A stretch of DNA of 64,000 nt from contig JBAMJV010009696.1 of the NCBI GenBank assembly GCA_037951105.1, positions 1 to 64,000 of the forward strand, in the 5' to 3' direction. The number at the start of each line of letters is the position of its first letter. Position 1 is the first letter of the stretch. Source of the DNA: Echinarachnius parma (lineage: Eukaryota > Echinodermata > Echinoidea > Clypeasteroida > Echinarachniidae). Positions 56,163 to 64,000 of this stretch are shown here, one piece after another. The notes under the pieces were generated by a model. It was not told where the DNA came from. It saw only the letters and a program-made list of their open reading frames with translations, and searched no databases. Both the position numbers and the translations under genes were made by a program.

Positions 56163-56440
56163 ACCCTAACCAGGCCGGGGGGGGGGGGGGGGGGGATAAT
56201 TCCGCAACACACAAAATTAGCATATTTTGAGCAATATTTAGTGATTTACAGACAAAAAGGAGGTTTTTGCATACATTTGCATAATTAATTAAAAATTGAT
56301 TTTTTTTTTTTTTTTTTTTTTTCAAAAAAATAACAATGCAATCTTGTAGATTATGCTGCAAGCTATCTGCGTGCCGAATTCTGTGGAATTCTGTGGAATC
56401 CACCCCCCCCCCCTCCCCCCCCCCCCCCACACCGGCCAGA
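56163..56440. repeat. G/C-run repeat (ACCAGGCCGG ... CCGGCC)
   Basis: TAACCCTAACCAGGCCGGGG with about 18 G at the left and a C run of about 25 ending CACACCGGCCAGAG at the right; a T run lies in the middle. Another member of the homopolymer-ended group. A pair of related 60-base blocks flanks it (55917-55985, 56463-56525). 56526-57140 has no gene. Confidence 0.5.
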
Positions 56441-57141
56441 GCATAGCCAAAATCATATTATTCTCTTGATTTCAAACCCTCTTTTCTTCTCCGGCCGACT
56501 GTACATTGAATTGCTCTTTAACGTCTCAGAGATAGTGTTGTCGTTTTCGGGAGTATTTACTACCCGGGACTCATGATAATTTTTCTGCCGAGTCCCGGGT
56601 ACCCGATATTTACCCATTTGTTGATTACACGATCGGCATGTCACACCAGCTGTGAAAACATGTTCATTCAAGTGACAAACATTGAGCGCATTTATGACAA
56701 TAAATCATCTTCTTGAATGAACATGAAAGCTCCGGCGTTCAATGAGGGGACTTCAACATTATTTGGCGGGTCCTGGGTACCCGGGACTCAGCGACAACAC
56801 TACTTGGAGATAACCACCCTTTTTTGTGACAGATACATGTAACTGTGTTTTGAAATAACCAATTACCGTATTTCTTGCTGGTGTATTAACCGCATATTTT
56901 TACTTACAGAAGAACTTGCAAAAATGGGGGAGCAGTTAAATACACAGAGATTGAAAAATCATATTTCATGAAAATACCACATATCCATCTTTTTATTATC
57001 AGTTTATGTGGAGTAAAAAGGTTGATTGGCTTTTCTGTTGAGAATCATGCTCCAATCAGAAACAAGTATGTGACTTGTGTTGTTATTGTGTACTAAAATT
57101 TACAAAAGTTATAATGGAAAGCATTGGATGTGTGTATACAT

Positions 57142-57671
57142 GTACCGTAAAACTCTGTGTATAAGTCGCACTCGTGTATAAAACGCACCCCCAACTTTCT
57201 AAAAAAAAAAATTTAGAATATTTTTTTTCATGAATATTAATATATTCATGAGGTAGCAATGCTCATTAAATATGCAAAATACTAAATTCATTAATAACTT
57301 TTTTGTTGAGAAAAATTTAGAACCACTGAATATTAAATGAGTGCTGCTACTCATGAATATCTGCATATTCAATTAGTAGCAGTGTTACTGCTTAAAAACT
57401 TGCATTTTGTTTTGCTAACCACTATCATTTATGTAGGAAAAATGTATATTTTGATAAATGTTCCCCCTTATATCAAGCTCTTGTCATGCCCTAGACCAGT
57501 GTAATATGCATTAAACATGACTACAGGGTGTCCCAAAAAAAAATTCTAAAAAAAAAAAAAAATATATATATATATATTTTTTTGGGCTGTACCTGTGTAC
57601 AAGACGCACCCCCCACTTTGAAAATTTTCCGACGGAAAAAAAGTGCGTCTTATACACGGAGTTTTACGGTA
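57142..57671. mobile_element. TIR element, TACCGTAAAACT ends (second copy)
   Basis: TACCGTAAAACTCTGTGTAT, AAGTCGCAC and GTGCGTCTTATACACGGAGT, TTTACGGTA. The same layout as 21184-21870, with nested TTCATGAATATTAATATATT. Confidence 0.8.
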
Positions 57672-57802
57672 GTTTGATTATGTTGCTCAGATTCCCAGCA
57701 CAGTTTTGTAATCTACAAAATGTTTTTCTCCTCAAAGTTGGGGGTGCGGTTAATACACAAGTGCGGTTTATACACCAGCAAATAGGGAACTCCATCACTG
57801 AC

Positions 57803-57908
57803 CTGTTGTCGTGTCTAGCAGCTTGTTTTTCCTGATGAATGGCCGATTCATCTCCATTGCCTTTTCCTCTACCTCTACCTCCACCCCACTCTTGTCCGTC
57901 ACTATTCG
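57803..57908 (-). CDS. membrane protein exon E: charged linker
   Basis: 35 codons: RIVTDKSGVEVEVEEKAMEM, NRPFIRKNKLLDTTT(G). The acceptor is TTGTAG|CGA (phase 0) and the donor ACAG|GTCAGT (phase 1). A different frame reads Gly/Arg-rich (EWGGGRGRGKGNGD) but would not match the phase of exon D. Confidence 0.65.
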
Positions 57909-58119
57909 CTACAACCCAGAAGAAAAGGAGATATTGATACAAAATAGGATACAAATTGACACTGGCTAGCTTGAAATGAAAGCAAGCTCACATACATGTA
58001 CAGTACATGTTCCTTTCTTCAAAGCATAATTTTACTTGATTCATCCTAGGACAATCAGAAACAGGCTGCAAAAGGAGTTGAATTGCAATGCAAGCATGAG
58101 TATTGTTGATCCAGATGCT

Positions 58120-59856
58120 GCATGAGCAACTCCTCTGCATACACTGACTTCAGATCAACGAAAAACCTGCCAACAAACAACCTCAATGCAGAGAGGTACT
58201 TGGCCAAGTTTGGTTATCTTGCGTCTCAGTCAGCACAATACTCAAACCAAATGTTCAAAGCCAAGATAATTAAAGATGATCTCATGTTAACAAACATGGC
58301 AGTGAAGTTGTGCAGTCCACCAATGCTGTTCTCAAACATTTCGATGAAATGGAGGTGACCTGGAGTAGCAAACAAAAGCAGAAAAAGAAGCAAAGGTTGA
58401 GGGAGAACCTTCAAAAGAAAGTGAGGGCCAATGATTGTATAGACCAACTTCTTGTAAAATGTAAAGAGCACGGAGGGCCTGTTACATCTGTCAATAAAGT
58501 GAAGGCACTTGTTTCTGAGAAATCGCCTTAGCTGAAGACATTCTTGAGGCAGGAGATTCAATACCAGAGAGTCACACATCAACGTGATGCAGATGTCCAC
58601 AGGGACCTCTAAAAAGTCAACAAATTATCAGAGAAAGAGATGATCGAGAACCTAAATGTGCTCCTCGTGGATGATTACCAAGCAGAGGAAGCAGCGGTAT
58701 TTCCTTGCGAGGAGGAGATACTGGAAACATTGATGGGAGCCCAAGAGGTAGAGGGAATGTCTCATTCTAAAAAAGAACTTATGTTCCAGCCTAACCAACC
58801 ACTTGCTGTCATCTGGGATGAGAGAGTTACCAAAAGATGGTATACTGGGTTCTACCACTGTCCGTTAGGGACAGCGCTGTTGCCATTTTCCTATTGGCCC
58901 GTTAAGGACGTGCGCAGTGCCGATGCGCAGTACACTCGATACAGTTACGTGCACTGTGTTGCAAATCTCACTGAAATCTCAGTCAAAACTACGGCAAAAT
59001 TATTGATCGTAGCCTGAATAATAACTTCAAATTCTAGTGCTATTTTATAGGATACTACCACAGTAAATGTTACAATTATCACAACAATATCACCAATATA
59101 ACAATTATAATTTCCAGTTCCAGATGTTTGAAATAAGATTCACGAATAGTGTGTGGTGTGCGATGGGCAGCGCAGGTAGGTGCAGTGAAAACCAAAGTGC
59201 AGTAATATGTATTTAGACCTGACATCGGCCGGCCGGACAGACACACGTGCACTTTAGATTTTTAATCACGTTTGATTTTCACTGCACCTGCGAGTTGCGC
59301 TGCCCAGGCCCATCGTACACCACACACTCTATTCGCGATTCTTATTTCACACATCTGGATCTGGAAATTATAATTGTAATATTGGTGATATTGTTGTGAT
59401 AATTGTTACATTTACTGTGATAGTATCCTATAAAATAGCACTAGAATTACAAGTCATTATTCAGGCTACGATCAATAATTTTGCCGTAGTTTTGACTGAG
59501 ATTTCAATGAGATTTGCAACACAGTGCACGTAACTGTATCGAGTGTACTGCGCATCGGCACTGCGCACGTCCTTAACGGGCCAATAGGAAAATGGCAACA
59601 GCGCTGTCCCTAACGGACAGTGTTCTACCTGGATGATAAGTGGGACGGAAATTTCCCAGTGGATCACCTGATGCGTGCTGGTACCGGAGATGAAATTTGG
59701 CAGCGACCACCTGGGACTGATGACATCCAGGACACTATAGAGCAGCAGATTGTGCCTGTGACCATTTCAGGAACCTGGGACTTCTCTAGGGAAAATTCGC
59801 ATTATGTTTTAAGCAACATCATAGAAACTGAAGACATGTTTCACGAAATATGCTAA
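58120..59856 (+). pseudogene. unknown multi-copy reading, split by a palindromic insertion
   Basis: Pieces: NLNAERYLAKFGYLASQSAQ, QMFKAKIIKDDLMLTN (58160-58300, then out of frame), VQSTNAVLKHFDEMEVTW, MIENLNVLLVDDYQAEEAAV, MFQPNQPLAVIWDERVTKRW (58640-58855), and after the insertion FYLDDKWDGNFPVDHLMRAG, TISGTWDFSRENSHYVLSNI, stop at 59854. Without the insert the TGFY/LDDKW junction is continuous. The WYxG...DHL layout is reminiscent of a Tudor/chromo-like module in transposon-associated proteins, but I cannot name the family. At least two frameshifts; it lies in an intron of the - strand gene. Confidence 0.55.
58856..59622. mobile_element. 767-bp palindromic element with 6-bp target duplication
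   Basis: CACTGTCCGTTAGGGACAGC at the left and GCTGTCCCTAACGGACAGTG at the right. The arms pair along about 370 bases to a centre near 59240. TTCTAC stands on both sides (58850-58855 and 59623-59628). It sits inside an open reading that is continuous without it. Confidence 0.88.
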
Positions 59857-59867
59857 TTAAGATTTTA

Positions 59868-60786
59868 AACTAGATGGATCTTCGACTGCGCAGTCGAAAA
59901 TGATGCCTCCGCCATTACGCAATTTATTTATATCAAGCCCAAATCAACATGTACACTGAATTAATTCTGTCAACTCAATTTTGATGGTACTCTGTCTTTT
60001 AGATCTTGACGTATCACAATTATGAGCTATAAGTGACCTTGACCTTTGCCCTCATGACCCCAACATCTAATGACTACAATTGTTCCCTAAGATACATTCA
60101 GGTATCAAGTTGGATTGAAATCTGATATTCAGTTCTTGAGATTTCCAATCTCAAGCTACTTTTACATATAGCCCTGTGACCTTTGACCTCATGACCCCCA
60201 AAATAATCAGTTCATTGGCTCTCCAAGGAACATACATGTACCAAGTTTGGTCAGAATCTGTCAATCCCTTCTTGAAATAATGCGATCACGAGCTATTTTT
60301 GCATATATAATGAGCTGTGACCTTCGACCTTTGACCTCATGACCCCAAAATTTAATCAGATCATTGTCACCCAAATATGTACACTCATACCAAGTTTGAA
60401 ATTTATCCATCAAACGGTTCTAGAGATATCGCGAGAACAAGGCATGTTTGCACATATATTGAGTCCTGTGACCTTGACCTTTGACCTCATGAACCCCAAA
60501 ATCTAATCAGATCATTATCTCCCCAATTTATACACTCATACCAAGTTTGAATTTGATCTGTCAACTGGTTCTAGAGATATCGCGAGAACGAGGCATTTTT
60601 GAACATATATTGAGTCCTGTGACCTTGACCTTTGACCTCATGAGCCCCAAAATCTACACTCATACCAAGTTTGAAATTGATCCGTCAACCGGTTCTTGAT
60701 ATATCGCGAGAACGAAAATGGGACGGACGGACGGACAACCCGAAAACATAATGCCTCCGGCCACTTCGTTGGCGGAGGCATAAAAA
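59868..60786 (+). mobile_element. complete DR1-bearing repeat
   Basis: It starts AACTAGATGGATCTTCGACT, GCGCAGTCGAAAAT and ends GGACGGACGGACAACCCGAA, CACTTCGTTGGCGGAGGCAT. About 920 bp, with 140-150 bp internal units. Perfect TGACCTTTGACCT at 60177, 60475 and 60626; one-mismatch versions near 60032 and 60325. It ends about ten bases from exon D. Confidence 0.88.
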
Positions 60787-60795
60787 TAAGGATAC

Positions 60796-60875
60796 CTTCA
60801 TGGTAGGTTTGAAGGGCTCATCTGTGTTGGGGATCAGCCAGTCAAGATCCTTGACCCTTGCCTTCATATCGCTTA
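60796..60875 (-). CDS. membrane protein exon D: post-EGF linker
   Basis: About 27 residues: VSDMKARVKDLDWLIPNTDE, PFKPTMK. The acceptor is CTGCAG|TA (phase 1) and the donor AAG|GTATCC (phase 0). The donor is directly followed by a repeat element (59868-60786). Confidence 0.7.
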
Positions 60876-61044
60876 CTGCAGACAAAAACAAATAAATGAA
60901 TAATACAGTAAACAGATGAACACTACATTTAATGCAATACCAAAACATTCACCTGTCAAAGATACTGAAAATTACAAAATAAAACTAACAATTTATTAGA
61001 TACATGTGAGATCATTATCGTGACATCGTCCCATGCTGCAGACA

Positions 61045-61977
61045 AGAACTAGATGGATCTTCGACTGCGCGCAGTCGAAAATTATGCCTCCGCTATCACG
61101 CGATTTCAAAATCAAGCCCAAATTAATGTGCACTGAATTAATTTTTTTTTATTTTTCATATATTTTGAGTCCTGTGACCTTGACCATATGACCCCAAACT
61201 TTGATGGCTACATTGGCTCCCTAAGAAACATTCAGGTACCAAGTTTGATGAAATCTGACATTCAGTGATTGAAATGTTGCCATTACAAGCCATTTTTGCA
61301 TATATTGAGTCCTGTGACCTTGACCTTTGACCTCATGACCCCCAAAATATAATCTGATCATTGCTACCCCGATGTGTACACTCATACCAAGTTTGAAATT
61401 GATCCGTCAACCGGTTCTTGAGATATCACAAGAACGAGGCATTTTTGCACATATATTGAGTCCTGTGACCTTGACCTTTGACCTCATGAACCCAAAATCT
61501 AACCAGATCATTGCCACCCCAATATGTACACTCATACCAAGTTTGAAATTGATCTGTTAACCGGTTCTTGAGATATCGCGAGAACAAGGAATTTTTGCAC
61601 ATATATTGAGTCCTGTGACCTTGACCTTTGAACTCATGAACACCAAAATCTAATCAGATCATTGTCATCCCAATATGTACATTCAAGCCAAGTTTGAAGT
61701 TGATCCGTCAACCGGTTCTTGAGATATCGCGAGAACGAAGCATTTTTGCATATATATTGAGTCCTGTGACCTTGACCTTTGACCTCATGACCCCTAAAAT
61801 CTAATCAGATCATTGTCACCCCAATATGTACCCTCATACCAAGTTTGAAATTGATCAGTCAACCGGTTCTTGAGATATCGCGAGAACGAAAACGGGACGG
61901 ACGGACGGACGTACGGACGGACGGACAACCCGAAAACATAATGCCTCCGGCCACTTCGTTGGCGGAGGCATAAAAAT
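61045..61977 (+). mobile_element. complete DR1-bearing repeat (second tandem neighbour)
   Basis: The same ends as 59868-60786 (AACTAGATGGATCTTCGACT ... GGCGGAGGCATAAAAATAG). Five internal units. Perfect TGACCTTTGACCT at 61321, 61472 and 61773; one unit (61623) has TGACCTTTGAACT. GACGGACGGACG microsatellite near the right end. Confidence 0.88.
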
Positions 61978-62341
61978 AGTTTTAGATATAGGTACATGTA
62001 CATGCATTTTGTCTTTATGGCAAATTGGTTTGAATTTTTTTCTATATTAGGGAACTTTAGAATGTAATGTACTGTATAAGTCAGCATTTGTTTGTAAGCA
62101 CTGTCCAACATTATCTTCATTTGAGTGTAGGATGAAAAATCATTTATTATGAGATTTGCTTATTTTAGTCCATTACCTATGGAAACTGTGCGGGCCCTGT
62201 ATTAAATATAGGAAAATGCAAAAACATATTAGGGAAAGGTTAATAAATTTATACTATTCACTTGTTTTGTGATAATGATCAACTGAAGGCTATTTCTGTC
62301 TAAAAATACATTCTTTGGCAATAACTACACATTAGCTTTAA

Positions 62342-62418
62342 CCCTCTTACCTATGAAAACCTAATGGGCATTATTGTACAGAGTCTATTGGGATTTCAGA
62401 ATCTTGTAGGAAAAGGGT
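62342..62418. repeat. diverged TTAA mini-element
   Basis: TTAACCCTCTTACCT...AGAGTCTATTGGGATTTCAG...AAAAGGGTAA. It resembles 7189-7260. The right TTAA is lost. It ends nine bases before the donor side of exon C. Confidence 0.5.
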
Positions 62419-62426
62419 AAACTTAC

Positions 62427-62551
62427 CCTCACAGCTGATTCCATCCGCTGCTACAGTGCCATGCGCACAGGCACAGGTCCGCTTGGCCTCACCCAGGTAG
62501 AAGCACAGCTGGGAACAGTTCCCGTTGTTTATGCCACAAGGATTCTTGCTG
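62427..62551 (-). CDS. membrane protein exon C: EGF-like domain
   Basis: 41 codons: [36 protein letters not shown]. Six Cys in the order typical of the EGF-like domain that follows each YWTD propeller in the LDL-receptor family (NPC..NNG.CS.LC....C.CA.G). The acceptor is ACGAAG|C and the donor GAGG|GTAAGT; phase 2 in, phase 1 out. Confidence 0.88.
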
Positions 62552-62837
62552 CTTCGTAAAGAAAAGAACCAATAATAGACTCCGATTAATCACCTTTTCA
62601 TACAGCAAACAAGAAATACAATTAATCAGAGCAGAGCAAATAATGATAATCGAACCTAGCATGTCCTCAATCATGGCAAATAACAAGTGACTCAACCAAA
62701 CATGGAATTATATACATCAAACGAGCACACTTTTTCTTTAAGTTGCAAGAACATCGACAGGATGATTCACATAGACTTGTCGCAAGAGCTGGATCTTTGT
62801 AGTTTGTGCATAATTTTGCAAGCAAAAGAGTAAATAC

Positions 62838-62966
62838 TTATCTGGTTGGCGCGCAGTGCTGTACACGTGAATGTCTTTCACAGAGAGCCCAATATCTCTC
62901 CGAATCACCGTAGCCGTGGTTGCACCGTTCTTATCAATGCGGTTGATTGACCCAGCAGATGATGTT
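62838..62966 (-). CDS. membrane protein exon B: end of YWTD propeller
   Basis: 43 codons: TSSAGSINRIDKNGATTATV, IGLSVKDIHVYSTARQPD. SV.DIHVY...RQP is the known last strand of the propeller just before NPC of the EGF-like domain. The acceptor is TGCCAG|A and the donor GATAA|GTATTT; phase 2 in and out. Confidence 0.88.
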
Positions 62967-63481
62967 CTGGCAAAAGAGAAATTGAAACAATTACAATTTA
63001 AGACAAAGTAATGATGAAACATTATCGTGAACAAAGAAGAGTTAAGGAAGAAAGGGTTACTATTGCACTAAAGGGAGAAATAGGCTGTAAATTTAACCAA
63101 AAAGCCTTATTTAATGTTCTTGTATGTAAAAGGGAATGTAAAAAGTCCCTCCCATCTCAAAAGGAACACAGTGCAATGTCTGTTTCTGATTCTTTTGGCA
63201 TAGATCAAACGTCTACTATACATGTAGGTAATGACATATAATGAAGGGGTCAATCCTCTGGTAGCTCTATGCATTGAACTTCTCTTCTGAATTTACCCGA
63301 GCAATGATGTGGCACAAGGTACATTGTTATGTGACAGGGAAAGGATTGAACATGAAATTCACTATAAACCCAGACAGGAATGGACCCCAAAATACTGTGG
63401 ATAGGGTCTATGCAAAAATGTACAGTATAGCAAAATCAAATTGTGGGTTAAACATAAAGTAATTAAAAGCTGCTATCGAAC

Positions 63482-63766
63482 CTGTCAGTGTAGTACAGGT
63501 AGTTCCCACTCAGCGTGATTGCAAAGGGGTCTGCAATGTCCCCGTTGGCCCGCTTGAAGATCTCCAGATAGTTCCCGCCAAAGAAGTCGACGCGTGCGAT
63601 GTTGTCCTTGCGGGCGTCGCACCAGTACAGCATCTCTGCCTGGAAGTCGATGACCAGGCCGTTGGGCCACGTGATGTTCTCCTCAACGATCACGGTTCGG
63701 TTCTCGCCGTTGAGTAGGGAGCGCTCGATCTTGGGCTTGGCTCCCCAGTCGGCCCAGAACAGATAT
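63482..63766 (-). CDS. membrane protein exon A: YWTD propeller repeats
   Basis: 95 codons: RYLFWADWGAKPKIERSLLN, TWPNGLVIDFQAEMLYWCDA, FAITLSGNYLYYTDR. Repeats with WADWG, LYWCDA and LYYTD in place of YWTD, plus the conserved WPNGL and FAITLSG motifs of LDL-receptor-related proteins. The acceptor is CACATAG|A and the donor GACAG|GTTCGA, phase 2 both. GC content is higher than in all other exons. The gene goes on upstream of the window; 63767-64000 is intron. Confidence 0.92.
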
Positions 63767-64000
63767 CTATGTGGAATAAGTGAGAAACAAGTTTAATGCA
63801 TAAATGACTTTAAATTTATTCTGAAACAAGAACAAATTACATATTTTACTTGACCAACAAAAGTTACCATATTATTGAAAAAAAGAATGATTCAGTGGAG
63901 CATGCTCAATCTTGGATATGGCCCAGAAATGGTTTGTTAGAAATGTGTAAGATGTGTTTTCACATCTATTGATATTCATTCTGAGGGATGAAATACACAT

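Noticed and set aside
57803..57908. Gly/Arg-rich reading EWGGGRGRGKGNGD on the - strand
   Set aside because: It uses a frame that does not fit the phase of exon D or exon F; the other frame fits both.
58853..59667. Matching readings GTALLPFSYWPVKDVRSADA on both strands
   Set aside because: They are mirror copies inside the 767-bp palindromic insertion and read across its ends into unrelated sequence.

Overview
This is a 64 kb piece of a repeat-dense animal genome: spliced genes with GT-AG introns, non-LTR retrotransposons, tRNA-derived SINE-like repeats, many short terminal-inverted-repeat (TIR) elements and long G/C homopolymers. An animal origin is certain. A marine invertebrate, perhaps a deuterostome, is my best guess from the repeat types and the protein families; the species cannot be named from the sequence.

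Two host genes can be read exon by exon. On the + strand (1495-29327) is a 13-exon orthologue of human C12orf4/FERRY3, a subunit of the five-part FERRY Rab5-effector complex that links mRNA and translation machinery to early endosomes. On the - strand (63766 down to 39154, 5' end outside the window) are 12 phase-compatible exons of a single-pass membrane protein: LDL-receptor-type YWTD propeller, EGF-like domain, charged linker, Cys-rich/fibronectin-III-like segment, V-set immunoglobulin domain, transmembrane helix and a 17-residue tail. The two genes converge on a repeat-filled stretch of about 10 kb (29.3-39.1 kb).

The most unusual feature is that 8 of the 13 FERRY3 exons are accompanied in the neighbouring introns or 3' flank by one or more decayed tandem copies of themselves ('exon echoes'); one exon of the second gene seems to have an echo too. 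FERRY3 as assembled also has indels in exons 11 and 13, and the Ig exon of the other gene has one, so either assembly errors or real gene damage must be considered.

Mobile DNA: intron 9 of FERRY3 holds a 7.5 kb TIR element (10678-18161) with subterminal tandem arrays in inverted orientation, a decayed gene resembling a FEN1/PIN-type nuclease, and a nested, nearly full-length non-LTR retrotransposon (12.07-15.04 kb). Three elements share GGG(C/T)CATTC termini and 4-bp target duplications (2580-3924, 42848-43612, 53029-55399); two of them carry an interspersed 14-15 bp motif and the third is one 2.37 kb palindrome. A repeat family at 24.8, 28.7, 33.0, 59.9 and 61.0 kb carries at least ten perfect DR1 nuclear-receptor sites. 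Other pieces are TTAA-flanked elements, pogo-like hairpins, SINE-like repeats, LINE fragments, a 767 bp palindrome that split a multi-copy open reading frame, a (GAT)n tract, and 56-bp, 161-bp, 172-bp and about 690-bp tandem repeats.
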